Assembly: GCA_964343805.1 (NCBI GenBank)
Contig: CAYFLR010000006.1
Coordinates: 124,001-188,000 of the forward strand
Direction of reading: 5' to 3'
Length of the DNA stretch: 64,000 nucleotides
Source of the DNA: CAYFLR01 sp964343805
GTDB taxonomy: Bacteria; Bdellovibrionota_B; Oligoflexia; CAYFLR01
Shown: piece after piece, positions 9,918 to 18,334 of the stretch
Position numbering within the stretch: position 1 is the first letter of the stretch
Layout: every line of letters begins with the position of its first letter
Translations under genes and position numbers: made by a program
Notes under the pieces: generated by a model
Database searches by the model: none
Told to the model about the DNA's origin: nothing
What the model saw: only the letters and a program-made list of their open reading frames with translations

Positions 9918-11168
9918 ACCAATCCTCCTTTTCTTTTTACTCCTATTCTTAGTTCCCTTAATTAAACTGAGTGCTTTTTCACCCCCTCAATATTTTCTAG
10001 AAAGCTCTTCGGCTTCCCATTACTCTGCATCAGCTGATAGTTCTAAGCACATCGGACTCAATTTAGGGACCTCCGCCTCATTTAAAAGCAGAAAATATCT
10101 CTTGGGAGGAAACCATAACTATCTCGATGAGAAGTTTAGATGGGAACTCACTAAATCTCAGGCATCCATCTCTATTCCATGGAATAATAACCTTCAGTGG
10201 GGAATAGAAAGCCCGCTTTTTTATGTCACCGTTCCCACCACCACTCTAGAAAGTGCTCCCATCTTCCTGATTAACCAAAAAGTTAATTTAGATATTTTCG
10301 GCAAACTTAAAATCTATTCTCACCTCAAAGCCTTTGTAAAGTATAAGTTCGATCGAACACTTGTTACCTTGAGAGCCTATCATCATAATGTGGGCTATGA
10401 CATCACTCTGCAAGATCATGACACCAAATACCGTTTGCTCACAGCCCAAGGATCCTTTCATAAAAACAAACTCATGTTTGTCATAAGGCATCAGTTAGAT
10501 GAACGTATCACCTTGGCTTTCCAAACAGATCTTATTACCTATCCATCCCAAACCACTAAAGTGAGTCTCGCTGATCTGCAACCACTTAAAGAGCCTTTAG
10601 TTAGTAAACNNNNNNNNNNNNNNNNNNNNNNNNNNNNNNNNNNNNNNNNNNNNNNNNNNNNNNNNNNNNNTTTTTTACCAAGACTCACCTGGCTGCTTCT
10701 TATAGTTTTTTAAAGCAGCATGAAATCAATTTAGAGTTTATTTACGAACGCTATCCCATATCAGCTCGCCGTTTTTCTTTACAGAATTTTGCTTTTAAAA
10801 ACGTGGATTACCATGACACCCTATCACCTGGCCTACTCTATTTACTTAAATTTAGAAATGGAGCCCGACTCTCTTTTGCTATGCGTTATTTGCCAAGTAA
10901 TATTGGAAATGGTCACCCTGAAGTGGATGGCAAAACTGGTTATGGACTCCTTGATTTCTATCTATTTAATTATTATCTTAAACCCTCTGAGCAGTTTGCT
11001 TTGGCATTCGGTAGCCCCTTACCTGCTATTCAGAAGTTTCCTCTTTGGTTAGAGGGAGGAGTCATGCTCATTCATTCGGATGTGGCGGTGGAAACCGCAG
11101 GAGAAAATCCGGGAATATACAAACACACTCATATTCATTTTCCGGTTTATTTGACTACTTATTTCTGA
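9910..11168 (+). CDS. Predicted outer-membrane beta-barrel protein (interrupted by N gap)
   Basis: Begins at ATG 9910, overlapping the previous gene, with a signal peptide of about 22 residues (MNKPILLFFLLLF...). The mature part has many short amphipathic strands, for example SHLKAFVKYKFDRTLVTLRA and LMFVIRHQLDERITLAFQTD, and ends in YLTTYF, the terminal aromatic signature of outer-membrane barrels. A 61-N gap at 10610-10670 splits the gene. The downstream half (starting TKTHLAASYSFLKQHEINLE) is in another frame, which reflects the arbitrary gap length rather than a mutation. As the third gene of the lipoprotein operon it may be the outer-membrane partner of the two lipoproteins; that role is inference. 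Confidence 0.65.
10610..10670. other. Assembly gap (61 N)
   Basis: Unknown bases inside the predicted outer-membrane barrel gene. The true length is unknown because the reading frame does not carry across. Confidence 0.99.
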
Positions 11169-11562
11169 GGTGTCCTGTCAGGCGTCGGCGTTCAGATGTC
11201 GGGCGTCAGACTTCACCGTCAATATGTCTCCGAACAGGCCACGATAGATTATCGTCAGCACTTGGCGGACTCATTTTACCCGGTTTTGTTTGCGAACAGC
11301 TCACGATAGATTATCGTCGGCACTTGGCGGACACATTTTACCCGATTTTGTTTGCGAACAGCTCACGATAGATTATCGTCGGCACTTGGCGGACTCATTT
11401 CACCCGGTTTTGTTTCCGTGGAGCCAAATAGTTTAGAAAAAAGCCCCTCCCCACCTAATATGGCTAGATTCTCCAACCCCAACTCTTCTTGCTCACAGTT
11501 TAAGTTTTACATTAAAATGCCGACTCAAGGTTACAACTTACTCTATGACAATAGGAGGTCGT
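11169..11562. other. Non-coding interval with tandem repeats
   Basis: About 390 bases between the barrel gene and the next lipoprotein. The first ~60 bases are GC-richer than the surroundings and contain several GCGTC motifs; then comes a three-copy 62-bp tandem array (11232-11417); the last ~145 bases hold AT-rich sequence and the AGGAGGT ribosome site of the next gene. Open frames across it only reflect the repeat and match nothing known. Confidence 0.7.
11232..11417. repeat. Three tandem copies of a 62-bp palindrome-bearing repeat
   Basis: Copies begin at 11232, 11294 and 11356, each with GAACAG, and differ by only 4-5 bases between neighbours. Each contains the perfect inverted repeat ACGATA-GAT-TATCGT followed by GCACTTGGCGGAC. 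There are no unique spacers, so it is not a CRISPR array. A degenerate relative lies at about 14206-14252. Confidence 0.9.
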
Positions 11563-12402
11563 GTGAATAAACTACTAACAATGCTTTTTATTTTAGTAAT
11601 ATCAGGATGTAAAACAACCCACAACCTACCAGACTCAGAAGTAAAGACAGTGGGAAACACTTTGAATGATATATCATTGACCTTTTCTGTTGCCAAAGTG
11701 ACTGAGCAGGACAATAGCATTTCCATTGGGAAATCAGAACCCAGAGGGGAAGTTGTTGATTTGGTTGGTTATACTAACGGCACACTCAAATTGACGGTAC
11801 TGCGTAATAGAGAGGTTGAAAGTGGATCTCGAGTACAAACTGTGACCATTGATTTAGGAAATGAAAAAAGAGTGAGTGAACTTCACTTTCTTATAAAGAA
11901 CTCCAAAACCCCTTTAAATATTACCCGACATGAAGGGTTAGACGGTGCGAGCCCTGTCATATTATATGAAAATGATAAGATACTGTGGCCTAATAAGGAG
12001 CACTTGATATCCTACTACAAGAAACTTATCAATGACCTGGATTACATCCACAAAAAAGCAGACTCTCAGGTCAACAGATCTATTTCTGTAGCTGTAATGT
12101 TCTCTGTCGGGTTTGGTGGATTGGGTTATCATAATGGGGGATTAAAAAAAGGGGTTATTAGTTTTGTTCTAACCGGGCTTTTTATGGGAGGGTTAACTTA
12201 TATAAATTTAGAAGGTGGTGGCTGGTTAGCAGCCCTTAGAGACAATCCTCAGAAGATTAAAAAATTAGAGCAGAAAGTTGATGAAATATCCGATGAAATT
12301 GCAGCTATCAAGGATACCGGAGACCCTGAAGCCTATATCGAGGCTATAAGCCTAAATAAACACGAGATTCTTAAGCTCTATAAACAGGCGTTAGAGAATT
12401 AG
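11563..12402 (+). CDS. Lipoprotein with C-terminal membrane segment and coiled coil
   Basis: A 279-residue protein. I chose the GTG at 11563 because a perfect AGGAGGT lies at 11553-11559; an in-frame ATG at 11545 would overlap that site. The N-terminus is a lipoprotein signal ending VISGC. Residues ~180-230 hold two hydrophobic Gly-rich stretches (SVAVMFSVGFGGLGY and VISFVLTGLFMGGL), and the C-terminal ~50 residues are charged and heptad-like. No family recognised. Its 3' end overlaps the convergent gene at 12399 by four bases. Confidence 0.7.
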   Translation: MNKLLTMLFILVISGCKTTHNLPDSEVKTVGNTLNDISLTFSVAKVTEQDNSISIGKSEPRGEVVDLVGYTNGTLKLTVLRNREVESGSRVQTVTIDLGNEKRVSELHFLIKNSKTPLNITRHEGLDGASPVILYENDKILWPNKEHLISYYKKLINDLDYIHKKADSQVNRSISVAVMFSVGFGGLGYHNGGLKKGVISFVLTGLFMGGLTYINLEGGGWLAALRDNPQKIKKLEQKVDEISDEIAAIKDTGDPEAYIEAISLNKHEILKLYKQALEN

Positions 12403-14126
12403 AGAGATAATTGTTTGAAATAGGATTGCTTTTCAGCAAGTTGGGAAAGTAGCTCCTCCCTCTGAGCTTGAAGCGTGACTATTTCTTCACCCCGAGTTGA
12501 GCTTTGTATCTTAATTTCTAATAAAGCGATCTTAGCTTCGAGTCGTTTTATAATGTAGTCAATTGCTAACCTTTTAAGTTGAACCCTCTCCTCACCCTGA
12601 ACTGCTCTGGCTTCTTTATTGATGGCAAGATAGAGAATCGCCCATTTTTTTACCTGCAAAGAAAGAGTCTCCTCTTTGGTAATCCCTGGCCTTTGAAGTT
12701 CTATTTCAATTTCCGCTAATCGTTGCTGTTTTTCCAGAGCAATACGTTTACTCACATTTCTGGTAGAAGCAAAGAGAGGATTAAGTTGAGCTTCGACCCT
12801 TTGAATTTCTTGCTGTTGTTGATCGGCAAAGATTTGACCTATCAGTTTTAAATCTTCCAGTTTCTTATTGTTAGCTTTTCGCGGATCTACTTTGAGACAA
12901 CAGAACTGTTTCCAACTGAGGGAAGAGTTTTTTATGAATTGATCTATAAATTTCCGTTCTTCAGTACTCCATTTGATCTCTTGCATAGAGAAGTTCAATA
13001 GGTTCACCCAGGAATCTTCATTCTCCAGTGATGGTTGGAGTGAAAGTAAAGTTAATAGCATCTTATCAAAATCCCTCTGCTCTCTCACTGTCAATTCAAC
13101 ACGTAAAGGGAGTAATACAGATATTCTAGCGATTTTTTCCCACTCTAAATCTATATTAATCCCCTCTTCAAACTCATCCCAATTTTGAATAAAATCAAAA
13201 GCTAGGCTCCCTAGATAAGTGAGCATGAGAAGAGCTGCTGTTTTCTCAAGGCTATGTCTTTTCTTCACTAAACGGTTGAATGGTTCTAGATTCTTACTTA
13301 AAACGCCTTTTTCTAGAACTTTGAGGGCAGCGTCAAACTGAGGACTTTGAGCAATGACTCGTGAAGTGCCAGCCGTTACTATACTAATAGAAAATGTGGG
13401 ATCTAAAAAAACCAAGGGAAGATTCAGAAACAGTTGGCTTATATTTTTCCAGCCAACAAATGATTGAAGGTTTAAACTCTTTTTAGCCAGGGATTGCTGA
13501 AATTTTTTGGTGGATTTCATCTGACCTAAACGGATCAGCCCTAGGGCTAAAGTTTGATTACTGGTGCTGGCAATCTGTTTCCCGTATGACCAGATGGGAA
13601 TCACTTGGGTGGGAGAGAGAGAGATTGTATTTTGGTTAAAAATTTGAAAGTGCAATCTATGAACCCGAGCTGCTAACCAATCGGATCGATCCTGTTTTGA
13701 AAAATTCTTTTTCCAATCAAGGTCTTTTATATCCGCTGACAGACGAGACAACTCTTTATGGGCCAGTTGTCTCATCCGTGTATTGAAACTAAGTTTAACT
13801 CCATGGAGTTCAGGGGTTACTAGATGGCTTGGAATTTGAGTCCCGAACATAGCCGACCAAACCTTCGCTTCATAAGCATTACCCTGCATTAAAAAGGTCA
13901 GGAGACCCTCGATACTCCTTTTTTCTTTTGAAAGTTTTCCCTCTAAAAACTCATTGAGATAGAGTTGATCAAACCTTTGTATTTCTATAAATTTGTTTAA
14001 TCTATCTGCGTGGAGGTTTTTATTAGCTCCTCCCCGCCGGGCATCTACTAAAGATTGACATCGAAAGAAAAGAGGTGCGCTATAAAAAAAGTGGATAGGT
14101 AGAGTAATGGCTATAATTAGCGCCAC
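12399..14126 (-). CDS. Unknown membrane-anchored helical protein (possible AUA start at 14159)
   Basis: A 575-residue protein from GTG 14126 with an N-terminal hydrophobic segment (VALIIAITLPIHFFYSAPLFF), a long helical middle part, a second weakly hydrophobic stretch near 220-250 and a strongly charged coiled coil over the last ~130 residues (rich in Glu, Gln, Lys, Arg). No family recognised. The GTG has no ribosome site near it; a perfect AGGAGG at 14165-14170 (minus strand) instead points to an in-frame ATA at 14159, which would add eleven residues including the basic HRVKK that a membrane anchor normally has. The gene converges with the lipoprotein gene ending at 12402. Confidence 0.6.
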   Translation of the reverse strand: MALIIAITLPIHFFYSAPLFFRCQSLVDARRGGANKNLHADRLNKFIEIQRFDQLYLNEFLEGKLSKEKRSIEGLLTFLMQGNAYEAKVWSAMFGTQIPSHLVTPELHGVKLSFNTRMRQLAHKELSRLSADIKDLDWKKNFSKQDRSDWLAARVHRLHFQIFNQNTISLSPTQVIPIWSYGKQIASTSNQTLALGLIRLGQMKSTKKFQQSLAKKSLNLQSFVGWKNISQLFLNLPLVFLDPTFSISIVTAGTSRVIAQSPQFDAALKVLEKGVLSKNLEPFNRLVKKRHSLEKTAALLMLTYLGSLAFDFIQNWDEFEEGINIDLEWEKIARISVLLPLRVELTVREQRDFDKMLLTLLSLQPSLENEDSWVNLLNFSMQEIKWSTEERKFIDQFIKNSSLSWKQFCCLKVDPRKANNKKLEDLKLIGQIFADQQQQEIQRVEAQLNPLFASTRNVSKRIALEKQQRLAEIEIELQRPGITKEETLSLQVKKWAILYLAINKEARAVQGEERVQLKRLAIDYIIKRLEAKIALLEIKIQSSTRGEEIVTLQAQREELLSQLAEKQSYFKQLSL

Positions 14127-14205
14127 TAGGGATCCAATTTTTTTTACCCTGTGATTTATGGGTTCCTCCTACAAATTAACATCTATTACCATCTTTACCT
14201 GCGTA

Positions 14206-14252
14206 GAGTTCTCTTCGGCATTTAGCAGACACTTTTTACTTGTTTTTTGCCC
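14206..14252 (+). repeat. Degenerate copy of the 62-bp repeat core
   Basis: The stretch TCTTCGGCATTTAGCAGACA and the T-rich bases after it align with the second half of the 62-bp units at 11232-11417 (TCGTCGGCACTTGGCGGACA) at roughly three matches in four, without the ACGATA hairpin. It lies between the divergent genes at 14126 and 14285. Confidence 0.45.
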
Positions 14253-14284
14253 AATATCCATTGAAACCCCTCCCGATTTCAGAT

Positions 14285-15103
14285 ATGAATCAGTCAATGG
14301 TTAAACTATCCCTGATAAAAACCCTCATAATACTTTCACTCGCTTCTTGCACCGACTCCAATCTCACCACCCTCGGTGATCGCTACGAAAAAGCAGTTTG
14401 GCAAAGTATCAAAACACCCGCTAAATCCCGTTGTAGCCAAGGTAAGGTTTATCTATTCAACTGGAATATCTTTGCCAGTCAATCCAAAGAGTCAGCCAAT
14501 GAAGAGATCCTGGAGCAACAACCAGTCCCTGAAGTACTGACTCTACAAGAAATTAAGGAAGAGCATGCCAAAGAGCTGGCAGAAAAGCTTGGTTATCAAT
14601 ATTACCATCGGGGAAACAACGCCATTTTATCTAAATATCCCATCATTAAACGTGGGGTCTCAACTGTCAGCGATGATAAGTACCGAACGTTCATTTATAC
14701 CGATCTCCAAATAAAAGAGCAGGTCTTACGAGTCTATTGCACCCATTTTTCTTATAAGGTGAGTAAAGCTCAACCCTTTATCCCAGAGCACCGGAAACAA
14801 GAAGCCCTCAACCTCATAAAGGATGCGGAAACTCATCAAGGACCAGTTATTATTTCAGGAGATATGAACACTCTTTCCGGTATAGAGCCACTTCATGAGG
14901 AAGAGGTGAATGAAGCTCTATTAGAAAAAGGCTTTCTGGATGCCTTTGCCTATAATCCAGCTACCACACATTTATTACTCGGGCGATTAGATTGGATTTA
15001 CTATAAAGGCCTCTATTTAAACAAAGAGGTGCTAGGAAACTATTCTTTCTCAGATCATAGATGGCTCGGTGCAGAATTTTGCCTTGTTAATTCAAATATG
15101 TGA
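14285..15103 (+). CDS. Endonuclease/exonuclease/phosphatase-family lipoprotein
   Basis: A 272-residue member of the EEP fold (the family of DNase I, exonuclease III and sphingomyelinases). Motifs in order: FNWNI near 58, LTLQEI (metal-binding Glu) near 85, ISGDMNTL (Asp/Asn pair) near 198, LDWIYYK near 234 and the terminal catalytic SDHRWL near 256. The N-terminus is a signal ending LASC, so the enzyme is probably exported and lipid-anchored. The start was chosen at ATG 14285 to keep the signal short; 14297 is also possible. Substrate cannot be told from sequence: phosphodiester or phospholipid cleavage are both possible. Confidence 0.75.
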   Translation: MNQSMVKLSLIKTLIILSLASCTDSNLTTLGDRYEKAVWQSIKTPAKSRCSQGKVYLFNWNIFASQSKESANEEILEQQPVPEVLTLQEIKEEHAKELAEKLGYQYYHRGNNAILSKYPIIKRGVSTVSDDKYRTFIYTDLQIKEQVLRVYCTHFSYKVSKAQPFIPEHRKQEALNLIKDAETHQGPVIISGDMNTLSGIEPLHEEEVNEALLEKGFLDAFAYNPATTHLLLGRLDWIYYKGLYLNKEVLGNYSFSDHRWLGAEFCLVNSNM

Positions 15104-15114
15104 ATAATTGCTAC

Positions 15115-15144
15115 TTGACACCAACGGATCGCTAATAATAAAAA
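15115..15144 (+). promoter_or_regulatory. Candidate sigma-70 promoter for the small acidic protein gene
   Basis: TTGACA at 15115-15120 is a perfect -35 box. AT-rich -10 candidates TAATAA (15136-15141, spacer 15) and TAAAAA (15139-15144, spacer 18) follow. Confidence 0.5.
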
Positions 15145-15170
15145 ATGCATAACTAATTGAGGAGATTGTG

Positions 15171-15611
15171 ATGAGTAAAGACGAATTAGCGAGCTTCATA
15201 GAAAGCATCATGAAAACAATCAATAAAAATGGTTACCCGGAGAAACGAGTAGCTATTTCCATGGACCGGCTCTATGAAAGTGCCCATAAAAAAGGGTTAA
15301 ACTTCAATAAAGTGCGAAAAGAGCTCCATAAAGAGGGGGTTCAAACTGAACTTACCAGTGAAAAAGTTATCTTTTCTTCCTTATCAGAAGAATCAACCAC
15401 AGACAGTTCCTTCGCTGATCAGATGAAGGATAATTTAAATGGCTTTAATTTCGATAATTTGGATAAAGATCAAATCATGCAACAGGCAGCTGATATGATG
15501 AAAAATATGTCACCCGATCAGCTGAAAGCCATGCAGGAAGCCTTTACCAATATGAGCGAAGAGCAAAAAGCGGAGCTTATAAAGAAGGGCAAAGATTTGG
15601 GCATTATTTAA
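15171..15611 (+). CDS. Small conserved-looking protein of unknown function
   Basis: A 146-residue soluble protein without signal peptide. ATG 15171 is preferred over the adjoining GTG 15168 because GAGGAG at 15159-15164 is six bases from it. The N-terminal ~65 residues are basic and helical (KNGYPEKRVAISMDRLYESA), perhaps a small nucleic-acid-binding or adaptor domain; the C-terminal ~60 residues have repeated D-Q-x-M-x-x-A/M and EEQKAELI helices, Met- and acid-rich, suggesting a helical bundle. A good promoter lies directly upstream and pyrG follows after 118 bases. No known family assigned. Confidence 0.65.
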   Translation: MSKDELASFIESIMKTINKNGYPEKRVAISMDRLYESAHKKGLNFNKVRKELHKEGVQTELTSEKVIFSSLSEESTTDSSFADQMKDNLNGFNFDNLDKDQIMQQAADMMKNMSPDQLKAMQEAFTNMSEEQKAELIKKGKDLGII

Positions 15612-15644
15612 GCCGGATTTTACCCAAAAACCCATAGACGAAAA

Positions 15645-15676
15645 TGCACAATTATAGTAATTGCCGTATAGTAATT
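15645..15676 (+). promoter_or_regulatory. Candidate pyrG promoter with 10-bp direct repeat
   Basis: TGCACA (15645-15650) and TATAGT (15667-15672) with a 16-base spacer resemble a sigma-70 promoter. The sequence TATAGTAATT occurs twice, at 15653 and 15667, 14 bases apart. Confidence 0.4.
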
Positions 15677-15729
15677 TTTTCTTAGATCGATATTTGACCT
15701 GGTTTTTTAAAATCAAAAGGGAGCTTTAA

Positions 15730-17358
15730 ATGCCTCAATCCAAGCGGAAACCCAAAATTATTTTTGTAACCGGTGGTGTGGTCTCGTCTTTAGGTAAAGG
15801 TATTGTAGGTGCCTCTATCGGTGCTTTACTAGAGATGAGAGGCTTAAAAATTGCTTTAACCAAGATGGACCCTTATATCAATGTGGATCCGGGCACCATG
15901 AGTCCTTATCAGCATGGTGAAGTATTTGTTACAGATGACGGGGCTGAAACCGATCTTGATCTAGGTCACTACTCTAGATTTACCAATGCTAAACTCTCCA
16001 AAAAGAACAGTTTTACAGCGGGAAAGGTCTATGCCACGGTTATTCAAAATGAAAGAAAGGGCAAGTACCTGGGGCGCACCATCCAAGTCATTCCCCATAT
16101 CACTGATCAAATCAAAGAAAATATCTACAAAGCCAGTGAAGGAGTGGATGTATCGATCATAGAAATTGGAGGAACCATTGGTGACATTGAAAGCCTCCCC
16201 TTCCTTGAGACCGTTAGACAGCTCAAATTAGAAAGCAAAATAGATGATATCTGCAGTGTTCATTTAACTCTGATTCCTTATATTAGTGCGGCAGGAGAAT
16301 TAAAATCAAAGCCCACTCAGCACAGCGTACAAAAGATGAGAGAGATCGGTATTCAACCTGACATATTAGTGTGTCGAACCGAGCGGCAGATTGAACCTGA
16401 TATAAGACGTAAGATAAGTCTCTTTTGTAACATTAGAGAGCATTGTGTCATCGAAGCGACCGATGTTGACAATATCTATAAAATCCCTCTTCTTCTCCAT
16501 GGTCAAGGAATGGATGAAACCATTGTAGATCTGCTTGGAATATGGACGGGTGCTCCTAACCTAGAACCCTGGAAGGATTTTATCCACCGATTAGAGTATC
16601 CTAAATTTGAAATTAGAATCGCCATGGTGGGTAAATACACTGGGCTCACCGAGTCTTATAAAAGTGTGGCCGAAGCTCTGACTCACGGAGGTATTTCCAA
16701 TGAAGCCCGAGTGAGTATCGTTTATATCAACTCAGAGTCCTTAACTAAAAATAATGTGGAAGATCAGCTATCCTCCTGTGACGGCATATTAATCCCTGGT
16801 GGTTTTGGCAATAGAGGAACTGAAGGAAAATTGATTGCCATTGAATATGCGAGAAATAATCAAATCCCCTTTTTCGGTATCTGCTTGGGCATGCAGATTG
16901 CCTGTATTGAGTTTGGTCGCAATGTTTGTAATATTGAAGATGCCACCAGTGAAGAGATTGACCCAGAAGGTAAAAATCAGGTGATCCATTATATGGATGA
17001 GCAACGTAAGATCACTGACAAAGGGGCCACCATGAGATTAGGCTCCTACCCCTGTCAATTGACCAAAGGTACCCATACCAGTAAAATATTTAATAACAAA
17101 AAAACTATCCATGCGAGACATCGTCATAGATATGAGTTTAACAATAAATTCAAATCCCAATTTGAGAAAAAGGGATTTGTATTTAGTGGGCTCTCTCCCG
17201 ATAAAACCTTAGTGGAAATGATCGAGATCAAAGATCACCCTTGGTTTATCGGTTGTCAATTTCATCCTGAATTTCAATCATCACCGCGCAGCCCCAATCC
17301 TTTATTTACTAGCTTCATAAAGGCTTCACTGGAACACAAAGAAAGGAACGGAAATTAG
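15730..17358 (+). CDS. pyrG: CTP synthase
   Basis: Converts UTP, ATP and glutamine into CTP, the last step of de novo pyrimidine nucleotide synthesis, in the cytoplasm. The 542-residue length is normal. The amidoligase domain opens with FVTGGVVSSLGKGI (P-loop) and holds DPYINVDPGTMSPYQHGEVF; the glutamine amidotransferase domain carries GGFGNRG, FGICLGMQ with the nucleophile Cys (about residue 386) and the HPEFQSSP triad end near 517. All expected motifs are present. GGGAG lies upstream of the ATG. It is followed after nine bases by kdsD, the common neighbour arrangement with LPS-sugar genes (pyrG-kdsA in many proteobacteria). Confidence 0.98.
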   Translation: MPQSKRKPKIIFVTGGVVSSLGKGIVGASIGALLEMRGLKIALTKMDPYINVDPGTMSPYQHGEVFVTDDGAETDLDLGHYSRFTNAKLSKKNSFTAGKVYATVIQNERKGKYLGRTIQVIPHITDQIKENIYKASEGVDVSIIEIGGTIGDIESLPFLETVRQLKLESKIDDICSVHLTLIPYISAAGELKSKPTQHSVQKMREIGIQPDILVCRTERQIEPDIRRKISLFCNIREHCVIEATDVDNIYKIPLLLHGQGMDETIVDLLGIWTGAPNLEPWKDFIHRLEYPKFEIRIAMVGKYTGLTESYKSVAEALTHGGISNEARVSIVYINSESLTKNNVEDQLSSCDGILIPGGFGNRGTEGKLIAIEYARNNQIPFFGICLGMQIACIEFGRNVCNIEDATSEEIDPEGKNQVIHYMDEQRKITDKGATMRLGSYPCQLTKGTHTSKIFNNKKTIHARHRHRYEFNNKFKSQFEKKGFVFSGLSPDKTLVEMIEIKDHPWFIGCQFHPEFQSSPRSPNPLFTSFIKASLEHKERNGN

Positions 17359-17367
17359 GTTATTCCC

Positions 17368-18333
17368 ATGCTCGATAGAATAAAAAAATTTCTGAAGGCA
17401 GAGGCTGATGCCATCAAAGATGCCGCTGATTTAATTGATGATAAATTCGAAGCAGCCATTGACTTGATCTATAAATGCCAAGGTAAAGTGGTAGTTACCG
17501 GCATTGGTAAAAGTGGTCTTATCGGTCGTAAAATAGCTGCCACCTTAACCAGCACAGGCACCAATGCCACCTTCTTGCACCCCACGGAAGCTTTTCATGG
17601 AGACCTTGGGATTGTTCATGAGGGAGATGTGGTTTTAGCCATGGCATATAGCGGTGAAACAACGGAAATGCTGCACCTCTTTCCCTACTTTAAGCGACGG
17701 GGAAATCCCATCATCTTGATTACAGGTCGCCCTAATTCTTCCTTGGCTAATCAAAGTACCTTAACTCTGGATATAAATGTTAAAGATGAGATTTGTCCCA
17801 TTAACCGTGCTCCCACCTCAAGTTCCATAGTAACCCTGGCATTTGGAGATGCCATAGCACTTTCACTTATGGAATTAAAAGGGTTTACGGAAGAAGATTT
17901 TGCAAATTCTCACCCCGGAGGATCTCTCGGACGTAAATTATTAACTCGTGTGAGCGATTTAATGCATCCTGAGAGTGAAATTCCCCATGTAGTGAACGAA
18001 ACCCCCATGGAAGAAATAATCTTAACCATGTCAGGTCCCAACTTCGGAATTATCGGTGTCTATGATCAATTTGGAAATCTCTTAGGGGCGGTTACAGATG
18101 GGGATTTACGAAGGAGTTTCAAGAGCCATGGGGCTAAGGCCATGTCACTCAATGCCTCTCATATCATGACCACTAACCCCAAATGGATATTGCAAAATGA
18201 GTTAGCTGAAAAAGCCCTCCATATCATGGAGAAATTCAAAATCACCGTATTATTCGTTAAAGACAATCCTCGATCCAAAAAAATAATCGGTCTTATCCAC
18301 ATGCATGACCTGCTCAAAAACAAGATTATCTAA
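17368..18333 (+). CDS. kdsD: Arabinose-5-phosphate isomerase
   Basis: Interconverts ribulose 5-phosphate and arabinose 5-phosphate, the first committed step toward Kdo of LPS. At 321 residues it has an N-terminal SIS domain (VVTGIGKSGLIGRKIAATL near 47, YSGETTEM near 105, HPGGSLGRKL near 184) followed by two CBS domains (from VSDLMHPESEIPHV, and HIMTTNPKWI). Lys in GKSG and the His near 186 match known functional residues. Nine bases downstream of pyrG and directly followed by an acyltransferase gene, so it is probably in one transcript with both. Confidence 0.96.
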   Translation: MLDRIKKFLKAEADAIKDAADLIDDKFEAAIDLIYKCQGKVVVTGIGKSGLIGRKIAATLTSTGTNATFLHPTEAFHGDLGIVHEGDVVLAMAYSGETTEMLHLFPYFKRRGNPIILITGRPNSSLANQSTLTLDINVKDEICPINRAPTSSSIVTLAFGDAIALSLMELKGFTEEDFANSHPGGSLGRKLLTRVSDLMHPESEIPHVVNETPMEEIILTMSGPNFGIIGVYDQFGNLLGAVTDGDLRRSFKSHGAKAMSLNASHIMTTNPKWILQNELAEKALHIMEKFKITVLFVKDNPRSKKIIGLIHMHDLLKNKII

Positions 18334-18334
18334 A

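Noticed and set aside
10610..10670. Barrel gene as a frameshifted pseudogene
   Set aside because: The frame change coincides with an N gap of arbitrary length; both halves read as normal coding sequence.
11045..11371. A 108-residue open frame across the tandem repeat
   Set aside because: Its protein is only the translated repeat plus part of the barrel gene in another frame, with no ribosome site.
11232..11417. CRISPR array
   Set aside because: Copies are contiguous with a 62-base period and no unique spacers, and no cas genes are nearby.
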